This document shows, one piece after another, positions 14,433-22,226 of a stretch of DNA of 64,000 bases (position 1 is the stretch's first letter; each line of letters begins with the position of its first letter). The notes beneath the pieces were generated by a model. That model was given only the letters and a program-made list of their open reading frames with translations. It ran no database searches and was not told the origin of the DNA. The DNA is taken from assembly GCA_963728145.1 (NCBI GenBank), contig CAVSJA010000007.1, positions 248,001 through 312,000 on the forward strand, read 5' to 3'. The DNA comes from CAVSJA01 sp963728145. Its GTDB lineage: Bacteria > Bacteroidota > Bacteroidia > Chitinophagales > Chitinophagaceae. The position numbers and the translations under genes were made by a program.

Positions 14433-15587
14433 ATGGGAGTGGATACACTTTGGTTCATGCCGGTTACTCCGATCAGCGTTGAAAAAAGGCAGGGAACCCT
14501 GGGAAGTTATTATGCCGCTGCTGAGTTTACGAACACGAATTCAGAATTTGGTACGCTTGATGATTTTGGAGCGTTAGTAAATGAAGCGCATAAGCTTGGA
14601 TTAAAAGTGATCATTGACTGGGTGGCCAATCATACGGGTTGTGATCATGTTTGGACAAAATCAAAACCGCAGTTCTACAAGAAGGATGCCCAGGGAAATT
14701 TCTACGACAATCATGGTTGGATCGACGTGATCGATCTGAATTATTATGATGGGGAAATGAGGCAGAGCATGATCGAAGCCATGAGTTTTTGGGTGAAGAA
14801 ATTTGATATAGATGGATTTCGTTGCGATATGGCACATCTCGTTCCACTGGATTTCTGGCGTGAGGCAAGGACCAGATTGGATGCATTAAAACCTTTGTTC
14901 TGGTTAGCCGAAACCGAGGATGGCCATTACCTGGATGTATTCGATTGTTGTTATGCATGGCAATGGATGCACTCTACAAAAAGTTTTATCGATGGAAAAT
15001 TGAAACTTCAGGATCTAAAGGATCTGTTGGTCAGATATGATAAAGATTATCCCCCAGAAACTTCTCATCTATTCTTTACCAGCAATCATGATGAAAACAG
15101 TTGGAATGGCACTGAGTATGAAAAATACGGAGAAGCTGCAAAGCCATTTGCTGTTTTCAGTGTGTTATGGAATGGTATACCGTTAATTTATAGCGGACAG
15201 GAATTGCCGAATCAAAAAAGATTGAAATTCTTTGACAAGGACCTGATTGAATGGAGCGAAAAGCCAGCCATGTTTGATTTCTATAAACGGCTCTTGAATT
15301 TGCGCAAAAAACATCCAGCCATTGTTGCGGGAAGATCAAAGAAGCCGGAGGTCATGAAAACAAATGTGGATGAATATGTTTTTGGATTTGTACGCCGAAA
15401 GAATAATGAAGATGTCTTTGTATTATTGAATCTTTCACCAAATCATTTATTCGTCCAATTACCCGAAGGCTATGTTTATGGAGAATTCAAGGAGTTATTC
15501 ACTAACCAGAAAATTGAAGTAATACCCGGCCTTTCAATAGAAATGCATGCCTGGGATTTTAAGGTATTCACAAATCACAACAAATAA
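14433..15587 (+). CDS. GH13 alpha-amylase-family protein with damaged 5' end
   Basis: 384 residues from the first ATG, but homology starts earlier: LYEVNIRQYTPEGTFAAFAKHL is encoded from about 14352 in the same frame, and PHWIEH just before it in another frame. A one-base shift near 14345-14352 and a TAG at 14337 therefore separate the true N-terminus. The TIM barrel is otherwise complete. Region I is DWVANH (strand 3), the nucleophile is Asp132 in GFRCDMAH, the acid/base Glu160 in FWLAETED, and the transition-state Asp220 in FTSNHDEN. A C-terminal beta domain follows. It should hydrolyse or transfer alpha-glucans, inside the cell as no signal peptide is visible. The upstream edge merges with a GGTTGACAG array, with no clear start codon. 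Confidence 0.8.
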   Translation: MGVDTLWFMPVTPISVEKRQGTLGSYYAAAEFTNTNSEFGTLDDFGALVNEAHKLGLKVIIDWVANHTGCDHVWTKSKPQFYKKDAQGNFYDNHGWIDVIDLNYYDGEMRQSMIEAMSFWVKKFDIDGFRCDMAHLVPLDFWREARTRLDALKPLFWLAETEDGHYLDVFDCCYAWQWMHSTKSFIDGKLKLQDLKDLLVRYDKDYPPETSHLFFTSNHDENSWNGTEYEKYGEAAKPFAVFSVLWNGIPLIYSGQELPNQKRLKFFDKDLIEWSEKPAMFDFYKRLLNLRKKHPAIVAGRSKKPEVMKTNVDEYVFGFVRRKNNEDVFVLLNLSPNHLFVQLPEGYVYGEFKELFTNQKIEVIPGLSIEMHAWDFKVFTNHNK

Positions 15588-15615
15588 AAACCCCTCCCGC
15601 CAGCGGCGGGAGGGG
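15586..15615 (-). terminator. Strong intrinsic terminator of the htrA gene
   Basis: Perfect 11-bp stem CCCCTCCCGCC/GGCGGGAGGGG with a three-base loop, followed by five T on the minus strand. The T-run overlaps the stop codon of the convergent GH13 gene. It lies 26 bases after the htrA stop. Confidence 0.85.
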
Positions 15616-15640
15616 CCCATATAAATATTTTGTAATAATC

Positions 15641-17149
15641 TTAGTTCGTATTGTTGAGGTTCAGAACAATGGGATAGATCCCATCATAACCTGGATACAT
15701 TCCTTCCAGCTTTACACTTCCACTTGCAGATTCAAGCGCTTTCCTGAAATCATCCACACTCTTTATTTCCTTTCCATCGGCCTTAATGATCACATATCCT
15801 TCCTGGATCCTGACTTTGCTGAATAGTCCTCGGTTGCTGATAGACTTTACTACCACACCCCCGTTAACGCCAAGTTCCTTAGCTCCGGTTTTGCTGAGTG
15901 TTTCCAATTCGGCGCCTACGCGATCGAGAACAGAAGTTCTAACCACATCATAGGTGCCGCTTGAATTACGCAACGTCACATTCGCACTATAATCTTTTCC
16001 CTCTCTCTTATAAGTCACTGAAATCTTGTCCCCAGGGCGATAAGTCGCGATTTGTCCTACCATTTCTGCTCCTGATGATATTGAAACACCATTGATTTTG
16101 GTGATCACATCACCTTTCTTAATTCCAGCAGCTGCTGCAGCTCCTTCGCTTCTTGCATTCAACACATATACACCTTCGCCTTCTTTAATTCCATTCTGCG
16201 CTTTTACTTCTTCGCTAAGATTTTCGCGAGGATACTCAATGCCCAAATAAGCTCTTTGCACTGTTCCATGCTTCATCAAATCGGCAACTATCTTCTTTAC
16301 AATATTTACAGGAATCGTAAAAGAATAACCAGCATATGCTCCGGTTGGAGATGCAATTGCTGAGTTGATCCCGATTAATTTTCCATCGAGCGTGATCAGT
16401 GGACCACCACTATTACCTGGGTTTACGGCCGCATCTGTTTGAAGGAATGATTCAACCGGAGAATCACTTTGACGGCGGTTGATCTCCAATGTCCTTCCTT
16501 TAGCGCTCACGATACCTGCTGTAACTGTTGTTTCAAGTGTCAAAGGATAACCCACAGCGAGCACCCATTGACCAACTTTCACATCATCAGAATTTCCATA
16601 TAGCAAGAAAGGCAAAGCTTTCGCTTCGATCTTGATCACAGCCAGGTCGCTGCTTGCGTCAGCACCGACCAATTTGGCTTTAAAACTGCGTTTGTTATTC
16701 AGCGTTACATTGATCTCGTCGGCACCGGCGATCACGTGATTATTGGTAACAATGTATCCGTCTTCGCTAATGATCGCACCAGAACCGGATGCGTTTTGCG
16801 GTAGTGAACGGAAACGATCTCCAAACAAATCATCCAGGTCCATATCAGGGAAAAGATCACTAAAAGGACTCCGGCGTGGAAGATTGTTTGTAGCTGTTCT
16901 TGTAACTTTTGTTTTTATATGCACTGTAGCCGGCGTGGCCGCTTCGGCTGCAGCAGTGAAATCGAAACTCGGAGTCTCGCCATTTACTCCATTGAATCCG
17001 GCATAGTTTAGAGGGGTTTTTCCTTGTTGGCTATTTTCGCTACGATAAACGTAAGTGTCTTTCTGTATGAAGCGCTGATAGCCCCATAGGGTACCCACTG
17101 TTGTAACCGCACTGAGCAGTACAACCGAAAGTATTTGCTTAATCTTCAT
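15641..17149 (-). CDS. Do-family periplasmic serine protease (DegP/HtrA)
   Basis: 502 residues. An N-terminal signal or anchor (ILSVVLLSAVTTVGTLWGY) is followed by a chymotrypsin-like protease domain with the triad His138 (TNNHVI), Asp168 (SSDLAVI) and Ser247 (GNSGGPL). The LA loop is Phe/Asp-rich (SDLFPDMDLDDLFGDRF). Two PDZ domains follow: about residues 300-385 (YLGIEYP, GVYVLNARSEGAAAAAGIKKGD) and 400-502 (ELGVNGGVVV, YVIIKADG). Such proteins degrade or hold misfolded envelope proteins. Transcribed alone, with a strong terminator downstream. It fits DegP/DegQ; which ortholog cannot be decided. Confidence 0.93.
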   Translation of the reverse strand: MKIKQILSVVLLSAVTTVGTLWGYQRFIQKDTYVYRSENSQQGKTPLNYAGFNGVNGETPSFDFTAAAEAATPATVHIKTKVTRTATNNLPRRSPFSDLFPDMDLDDLFGDRFRSLPQNASGSGAIISEDGYIVTNNHVIAGADEINVTLNNKRSFKAKLVGADASSDLAVIKIEAKALPFLLYGNSDDVKVGQWVLAVGYPLTLETTVTAGIVSAKGRTLEINRRQSDSPVESFLQTDAAVNPGNSGGPLITLDGKLIGINSAIASPTGAYAGYSFTIPVNIVKKIVADLMKHGTVQRAYLGIEYPRENLSEEVKAQNGIKEGEGVYVLNARSEGAAAAAGIKKGDVITKINGVSISSGAEMVGQIATYRPGDKISVTYKREGKDYSANVTLRNSSGTYDVVRTSVLDRVGAELETLSKTGAKELGVNGGVVVKSISNRGLFSKVRIQEGYVIIKADGKEIKSVDDFRKALESASGSVKLEGMYPGYDGIYPIVLNLNNTN

Positions 17150-17394
17150 TTTATGTAAACGTTTTTATTGTGTAAATCAATATTCAAAATACATGCCTGC
17201 TCCATCAAATTAACAGCAGAGCTGTCAATCTGCTAATACCGGTAATTCAGTTTAACAATAAATTTACTAAAGTCTTCGTAGATCCCCATACAAAACTAAG
17301 AAAAGAAAGCCTTTATGAGAATTCTGCCGTTTTTATTTTGGCAAGCGGCATGGCTAAAAAGCTGCACCGTCACAAAAAATGGCAGGACGATTTT

Positions 17395-18414
17395 TCAGCC
17401 TGCCTTCAGGTTTGGCTTCAATTCCAGTAAAAATTTCAGCATGTCTACGCCATCTGCAAAATCAGTCAGGCCAGGTTTTTGTCCTTCCCCGAATGGGAGA
17501 TGGCCTTTACCAACAACGCATTGGATGTCTTCCTGGATTTCTAACCTGCGTTCAAGACTGTTTATATCCTCATAAAACTCGTAGTTGAGCTGGCTGATGG
17601 GGGAGAATACAGATTTTTTTTCCTGTAAATGGATTGATTCGTTACTCATGTAGTATTCTTTATTCAGAATCATCACGGCGAGCTGGTAGTCGTAGTTATT
17701 CTTGTATTTGGTTTGATCAGCCATCCAATCATACTTCTTAAAAGCATCAAGCAGGGGAATAAAATCGTAGCCTTTCGGAACGTAGATCTTAGTCACATTT
17801 CTGCAGCCCAGGCCAAAAAATTGGTGTACATCATCGGCGAGTTTTTCCAGGTCTTTCCGGCTTTCATCACCGGTAAGAATGGCAACAGAAGTTCGATTCC
17901 GCCTGATGACATGTGGGTATTTCCCGAAATATTGTTCAAAATAGCGGGCAGAATTATTACTACCGGTAGCAATATAAGCATCGCAACCCTTCAGCATTTC
18001 AGAGAATCTTACCAATGTTGATACTTCACTATCCCATTCGATTAATTGATCGGTGAGGTGCCGGAGTAATAGATCATCTTTTGATGAGGGCTTTATCGAT
18101 TGTTTGTTTCCTGTAATAAAAACGCAAAGGAAATCATGAAAACCCACGAGGGGAATATTTCCTGCCATAACGATCCCGATGTTTTTTGGAGCTGGATTAT
18201 TTTCAGGAATCCTGTATTGTGAAGCCAATTGCACAAGCTTGTTTTTTTGAAGAAATTCTTCGGCAATATTCTTCAATGCAAGGGAAATGAATTCAGGAAC
18301 GAACCATTTATTATGTTGATATGCACGCTCTTTAACTTGCTCCCAATTAACACTATCCGATAAAATATATTTGCCGAGTTTTTCTAATAATCCGATGCGT
18401 TGTTGTAAATTCAT
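17395..18414 (-). CDS. LuxC-like acyl-CoA reductase
   Basis: 339 residues, aldehyde-dehydrogenase-like fold. Visible elements: GIVMAGNIPLVGFHDF (nucleotide-binding region), IATGSNNSARYFEQYFGKYPHVIRRNRTSVAIL, and Cys204 in FGLGCRNVTKIYVP as the likely acyl-thioester cysteine. The family (Pfam LuxC) reduces acyl-CoA to aldehyde with NADPH. In Bacteroidota the gene is often next to a dicluster ferredoxin, as here, which starts 55 bases away on the opposite strand; the physiological reaction of this pair is not known to me. A TATTTTTG box, part of a 16-bp palindrome, lies about 16 bases upstream. The acyl substrate is unknown. Confidence 0.85.
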   Translation of the reverse strand: MNLQQRIGLLEKLGKYILSDSVNWEQVKERAYQHNKWFVPEFISLALKNIAEEFLQKNKLVQLASQYRIPENNPAPKNIGIVMAGNIPLVGFHDFLCVFITGNKQSIKPSSKDDLLLRHLTDQLIEWDSEVSTLVRFSEMLKGCDAYIATGSNNSARYFEQYFGKYPHVIRRNRTSVAILTGDESRKDLEKLADDVHQFFGLGCRNVTKIYVPKGYDFIPLLDAFKKYDWMADQTKYKNNYDYQLAVMILNKEYYMSNESIHLQEKKSVFSPISQLNYEFYEDINSLERRLEIQEDIQCVVGKGHLPFGEGQKPGLTDFADGVDMLKFLLELKPNLKAG

Positions 18415-18437
18415 TCCGAATTATTTTTGCAAAAATA
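18400..18437. promoter_or_regulatory. Divergent promoter region with palindrome TATTTTTGCAAAAATA
   Basis: TTG at 18400-18402 and TATTTTTG at 18422-18429 (spacing 19 bp) form a full plus-strand promoter for the ferredoxin gene. The -7 box is the left half of a perfect 16-bp palindrome (18422-18437), so the minus strand carries the same box pointing to the acyl-CoA reductase. No matching TTG is found for the minus direction. Confidence 0.7.
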
Positions 18438-18469
18438 GTTGTAATCAATCCACTAAAATCCTATAAGTA

Positions 18470-18817
18470 ATGGCAATAAAAATCACAGAAGAATGTATCA
18501 ACTGCGGGGCATGCGAACCGGAATGTCCCAATAATGCGATTTATGAAGGAGGCGTGGAATGGGCAATCGCTGATGGTACCACCATTCGTGGTCCTTTCAC
18601 CTTGCTGGATGGAACTGTACTCGATGCCGAACAAAAAAATGCTCCGGTAGCTGTTGATACCTATTATATAGTACCGAATAAATGCACCGAATGCCAGGGT
18701 TTCCATGAAGAACCCCAATGTGCTGCAGTTTGCCCGGTTGATTGTTGCGTTCCAGATGAAATGTACCGCGAAACAGTTGATGAATTAATGGCGAAGAAGG
18801 CTAAGTTGCATATTTAG
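18470..18817 (+). CDS. 4Fe-4S dicluster ferredoxin
   Basis: 115 residues. Two cluster-binding sites: CxxCxxCxxxCP at Cys9, Cys12, Cys15, Cys19, and a second set at Cys72, Cys75, Cys84, Cys88 with CP. The extended insertion between them (about residues 25-68) is typical of the Alvin-type 2[4Fe-4S] ferredoxins. Extra cysteines occur at 92-93. It carries low-potential electrons in the cytoplasm. It is divergent from, and probably co-regulated with, the LuxC-like reductase through the shared 55-base promoter region. A stem-loop with a T-rich tail follows 145 bases downstream. Confidence 0.92.
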   Translation: MAIKITEECINCGACEPECPNNAIYEGGVEWAIADGTTIRGPFTLLDGTVLDAEQKNAPVAVDTYYIVPNKCTECQGFHEEPQCAAVCPVDCCVPDEMYRETVDELMAKKAKLHI

Positions 18818-18961
18818 GCATAGTTATAAAAATGTGCGAAAAAATAGCAGTAAAATTTGGAATCGCCTTTGAATCTGTACTAACTTTCAGAATCATAGAT
18901 ACAAATAGTGAATGTAGCCTTAGTGCTACTTAATTCTGGCGGGTGATATTTCCCGTCGTAA

Positions 18962-18994
18962 AAAGGTGAAGGGGGAACTTCCTTCACCTTTATT
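18962..18994 (+). terminator. Intrinsic terminator after the ferredoxin region
   Basis: An 11-bp stem AAAGGTGAAGG/CCTTCACCTTT with an eight-base loop, followed by a T/A-rich tail. Two smaller stems (GTAGC/GCTAC near 18906-18923 and CGGG/CCCG near 18940-18955) precede it. Confidence 0.65.
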
Positions 18995-19052
18995 ATTTAT
19001 TATTTGCGTGTCTATTTCGATTAGCGCGATGAGGCTCGAAGTCTCGAAAATG

Positions 19053-19208
19053 CGATTCAACAGGAGAACAGATGAACAAGGAATGATCAATTTCCATCGG
19101 AGGGTTGTCTACTGAATGAAACGGAAGGCAAAACGAGTTTTAAAAATATTGGAGAAACGTCCGATGGAAATTGATCATTCCTTGTTCATCTGTTCTTCTG
19201 TTGAATCG
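19053..19208. repeat. Long perfect-type inverted repeat, 49-bp arms; gap 18818-19519
   Basis: Arms 19053-19101 and 19160-19208 are reverse complements over 49 bp with one mismatch (CAGGAG against CAGAAG), spacer 58 bases. There is no 7-9 bp periodicity, so this differs from the heptad/octad arrays. It has no coding content and no transposase nearby. The rest of the 700-base gap has the terminator at 18962, several GC-rich small palindromes (such as CCGCCTTACCGACGGGG near 19282) and a CATTCCCGCGAAAGCGGGAA element, but no gene I would support. Confidence 0.85.
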
Positions 19209-19356
19209 AGATTTCCGGACGACGAGTACTCAGGCACTCTTTAGTAGACGAACCCCTCAGATGTAAACTGGATATTCCCCCCGCCTTACCGACGGGGCAG
19301 GCTTGTTCGTCATCCCTGCGTAAGAGGGGCCCTCCAAAACTGAGACTTCCGAAAGC

Positions 19357-19382
19357 CGTCATTCCCGCGAAAGCGGGAACCC
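19357..19382. repeat. REP-like palindrome CATTCCCGCGAAAGCGGGAA, copy 1
   Basis: A 26-base element with stem TTCCCGC/GCGGGAA. It occurs again, identical over 25 bases, at 56861-56885. Widely seen REP-like sequences have the same form. Confidence 0.75.
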
Positions 19383-19519
19383 GCAGTTCAACTTTTCTCC
19401 CTAAATATTTCTTAATAATCCTTTCAACTGCCATTTTGGATTGAGAATGGCTTTTAATCTGTCCCGGAGTTCCGGGCTAAGCTAAGTTTTCGTTTATTTG
19501 CTGAAATTTTTCATCATCC

Positions 19520-20521
19520 ATGAAACCCAATATAGCTTTTGTAACTGGTGGCTATTCAAGCGAAGCTGTTATCTCCTACAAAAGCGCAATCACGATTGAA
19601 AAGAATATCGATAGGGACAAATTCCAGGTCTATAAGATTGACGTCACTCCAAATGGTTGGTTCTATGAGAATGGCAGCGGAAAAATAGCAGTCGATCGGA
19701 ATGATTTCACCCTTCCCATAAGTGGAAAAAAGATAAGTTTTGACGCGGTTTTGATCGGAATTCACGGAACTCCAGGTGAAGATGGTAAGCTCCAGGGGTA
19801 TTTTGACCTGATGGGACTGCCTTACACCTCATGCGATGCCGCTACCTCGGCCCTTACTTTTAATAAGAGTTATACTGTGGCCGTTGCGGCGTTTGGCGGG
19901 GTGAACACGGCCCGTTCCTTGCATTTATTCAAGGATATTCCCGTAAAGGCTGACTCAATTTTGAAGCAGTTGAATCTCCCGGTGTTCGTCAAACCAAATA
20001 ATGGCGGATCGAGCATTGGGATGAGTAAAGTCACAAAGACCCAGGATCTGCCTGCGGCATTGGATAAAGCATTCAAGGAAGATGACCAGGTGCTGGTGGA
20101 AGAATTTATTGCTGGCCGGGAATTTACAGTAGGTGTTTTTAGAACTAATAAAGAAGTAATCGTACTCCCAATCACGGAGGTGATCACTAAAAAAGAATTC
20201 TTCGATTATGAGGCAAAGTACCAGGGAATGAGCGAAGAGATCACACCTGCAAAGATTGACAAAGGAATTGAAGATAAAATCCGGAACACCGCAAAGAAAA
20301 TATTTGAATTGTTCAATTGCCGGGGAGTTGTAAGGATAGATTTTATTTACAATGAAGCGAGAGGTGAACCTTATATTCTTGAGATCAATACAGTTCCTGG
20401 TCAAAGTGAAGCGAGTATTGTGCCGCAACAAGTGCAGATAATGGGGTGGAGCCTGAAGGATTTTTATTCATCATTGATCGAGGAAGCGTTGAGCAGGAAG
20501 GGAAGGGGGAATAGGCAGTAG
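19520..20521 (+). CDS. ddl: D-alanine--D-alanine ligase
   Basis: 333 residues. ATP-grasp ligase that makes D-Ala-D-Ala for peptidoglycan. The N-terminal domain (IAFVTGGYSSEAVISYKSA) and HGTPGEDGKLQGYFDLMGLPYT are typical. NGGSSIGMSKV is the flexible loop, EEFIAGREFTVGV binds ATP, and RIDFIYNEARGEPYILEINTVPG carries the metal-binding Asp, Glu and Asn. The last residues (KGRGNRQ) and the TAG stop are encoded by the start of a GGCAATA heptad array, so the C-terminus has been extended or reset by the repeat. The PASTA-domain gene follows. Confidence 0.95.
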   Translation: MKPNIAFVTGGYSSEAVISYKSAITIEKNIDRDKFQVYKIDVTPNGWFYENGSGKIAVDRNDFTLPISGKKISFDAVLIGIHGTPGEDGKLQGYFDLMGLPYTSCDAATSALTFNKSYTVAVAAFGGVNTARSLHLFKDIPVKADSILKQLNLPVFVKPNNGGSSIGMSKVTKTQDLPAALDKAFKEDDQVLVEEFIAGREFTVGVFRTNKEVIVLPITEVITKKEFFDYEAKYQGMSEEITPAKIDKGIEDKIRNTAKKIFELFNCRGVVRIDFIYNEARGEPYILEINTVPGQSEASIVPQQVQIMGWSLKDFYSSLIEEALSRKGRGNRQ

Positions 20522-20610
20522 GCAAAGGGCAATAGGCAATAAGCAATAGGCAAAGGGCAATAGGCAATGCAATAGGCAAAGGGCAATAGGCAATAAGCAA
20601 GGGGCAAAGA
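20511..20610 (+). repeat. Direct heptad array (ATAGGCA units) with 28-bp higher-order pattern
   Basis: About fourteen heptamers of the form NNNGGCA/ATAAGCA in unbroken register, apart from one 5-base unit (ATGCA). The order AAGGGCA, ATAGGCA, ATAAGCA, then ATAGGCA recurs, giving three 28-bp blocks. No inverted arm. The ddl stop codon lies in the second unit. Confidence 0.9.
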
Positions 20611-20674
20611 GAACTTATAAGGCTCAACCATAAAACTTTAAATAAAAAACACCCAATTGCGCGCATTAAAATTA

Positions 20675-21490
20675 ATGGAAAAAAAGCCGTTATGGATGCA
20701 TATCCTGCTCGGCGGAGTTATTATCGTCATCCTGCTTTTGCTTTTCATGCTTTCCCTGAGGTGGCTTACAAGACATGGAGCAACACTAACTGTACCCGGT
20801 GTAACTGGCAAATCCTTTGACGATGCGAAGAAATTGCTGGAAGAGCAGGGATTTGAAGTGGAGATACAGGATTCAGTATATAATGATACAGCAAAGGCAC
20901 TTGCAGTATTAAGGCAGTTTCCAGAAGCAGAATCCAATGTAAAAGTGAACAGAACAGTTTATCTAACCATCAATCGCGCTATTGCACCAACCATTGAAAT
21001 GCCCCTGCTGGAAGGACTCAGTTTCCGTAATGCCGAAGTAGTATTGAAACAATATGGGCTTAAGAGAGGGGATACATTTTATAAATCGGACTTCGCCCGG
21101 AATGCTGTGCTCGAACAGGTATATAATGGAGATCGAATCAAACCCGGAACAAAAATTCGAATGGGAAGCGAGATCGATCTCATTTTAGGAAGTGGACTTG
21201 GACAGACGGAATTTCCTGTACCAGATCTATTCGGATTAACTTATGTTGAAGCCAAGATGGTGCTCCAGCAAAATAATCTTGTACTAAGTTCAGTGCTGCC
21301 CGAAACACCGGATACAGAATTAAGTGATACCTTAAATGCATTCGTAGTAAGGCAAAGGCCTGAACGATTTACCATCGATCGTCGCTATAATCGTATCAGG
21401 CAGGGACAATTGGTGGATTTGTGGTTATCTCCAACCAAGCCCGTAAGACAAGTAGACACAACCAGTGCTGTTCCAGGCAGCGAGTACTAA
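20675..21490 (+). CDS. Membrane-anchored PASTA-domain protein
   Basis: 271 residues. A short cytoplasmic start (MEKKPLWMH) and one transmembrane helix (ILLGGVIIVILLLLFMLSL) precede three PASTA domains, about residues 40-105 (TVPGVTGKSFDDAKKLLEEQGF), 106-180 (MPLLEGLSFRNAEVVLKQYGL) and 182-262 (VPDLFGLTYVEAKMVLQQNNL). PASTA domains bind muropeptides or peptidoglycan. There is no kinase or transpeptidase domain, so this is a stand-alone anchored PASTA protein. It follows ddl, in keeping with a cell-wall role. The ATG at 20675 is preferred to a TTG at 20657. Confidence 0.85.
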   Translation: MEKKPLWMHILLGGVIIVILLLLFMLSLRWLTRHGATLTVPGVTGKSFDDAKKLLEEQGFEVEIQDSVYNDTAKALAVLRQFPEAESNVKVNRTVYLTINRAIAPTIEMPLLEGLSFRNAEVVLKQYGLKRGDTFYKSDFARNAVLEQVYNGDRIKPGTKIRMGSEIDLILGSGLGQTEFPVPDLFGLTYVEAKMVLQQNNLVLSSVLPETPDTELSDTLNAFVVRQRPERFTIDRRYNRIRQGQLVDLWLSPTKPVRQVDTTSAVPGSEY

Positions 21491-21501
21491 AAAAATTATT
21501 T

Positions 21502-21813
21502 ATGCAGACCATAACTGCTGAAGAAGTAAAATCCCGGATAAGTGCAGGCGAGAAGCTCAATCTCGTTGATGTTCGTGAACCGAATGAGAATGCAGATTTC
21601 AATATCGGTGGAAGATTGGTTCCATTAGGAAAGATACAATCTATGCAAGCGGATGAACTCGATGATCTCAAAAGCAGCGAAGTGATCTGTTATTGCCGTA
21701 GCGGCAACCGCAGCGGACAGGCATGTTTGATCCTTGAAACGATGGGATTCAGCAATGTAAAAAATCTTACCGGTGGGATGCTACGCTGGACAGAAATGTT
21801 TGGAAGAAGCTAA
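21502..21813 (+). CDS. Rhodanese-like domain protein
   Basis: 103 residues, a single rhodanese domain. TITAEEVKSRISAGEKLNLVDVREPNE is the first half, and the active-site loop is CYCRSGNRSG with Cys65. A C-terminal GGMLRWTEMF helix closes the fold. Such proteins transfer sulfane sulfur or act as scaffold; the cysteine is present, so activity is possible. It starts 11 bases after the PASTA stop and is probably co-transcribed with ddl and the PASTA gene. The 27-residue upstream extension overlaps the PASTA gene and is rejected. Confidence 0.9.
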   Translation: MQTITAEEVKSRISAGEKLNLVDVREPNENADFNIGGRLVPLGKIQSMQADELDDLKSSEVICYCRSGNRSGQACLILETMGFSNVKNLTGGMLRWTEMFGRS

Positions 21814-21869
21814 TGTGCGGAGTTCTTAGAAAATTCAGACGGCCTGCTCACCTTTAGATCCGTACTATT

Positions 21870-22162
21870 CGACACGCCAATAATCAATAATCAATATTCA
21901 ATAAGTCAATTCTCAAATCAAGTCTCATCAATCAACGCTCAAGGTTCAACTATCACCTGGCAAGGATCAAGGGTCAACCTGCCTGCCGGCAGGCAGGTAA
22001 TCAAAGCAAGGCTCAACTAATGCTTAGACTTTAATGTCCAACTTGGCATTGACTACTGATCGTTGATCCTTGCCGGGTGAAAATTGCGCCTTGAATAATG
22101 ATCATTGAACCTTGATTTGAGCATTGATTATTGAATATTGATTATTGATTATTGGCGTGTCG
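21870..22162. repeat. Large (293-bp) inverted array with AATAATC heptads and nested CCTGCCGGCAGG; gap 21814-22226
   Basis: Outer ends are CGACACGCC and GGCGTGTCG. Inside them are arms of over 100 bases: heptads AATAATC/AATATTC near the ends, then more degenerate units (AATCAAG, GTTCAAC, GATCAAG) toward the middle, mirrored on the other side. The palindrome CCTGCCGGCAGG, extended to 22 bp, lies within the left arm at 21977-21998. It sits between the convergent rhodanese gene and DUF6807 pseudogene. No gene is visible in the gap. Confidence 0.85.
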
Positions 22163-22226
22163 AAAATCATGTATTCAAAAAGGTCTCAAGTTGTCCGCTC
22201 ACCTCTTCCTTCGACTACTCGCTTAG

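Noticed and set aside
18832..18933. Possible 33-residue ORF after the ferredoxin gene (MCEKIAVKFG...)
   Set aside because: No promoter, signal or composition supports it, and it overlaps the stem-loop region; kept only as a possible RNA.
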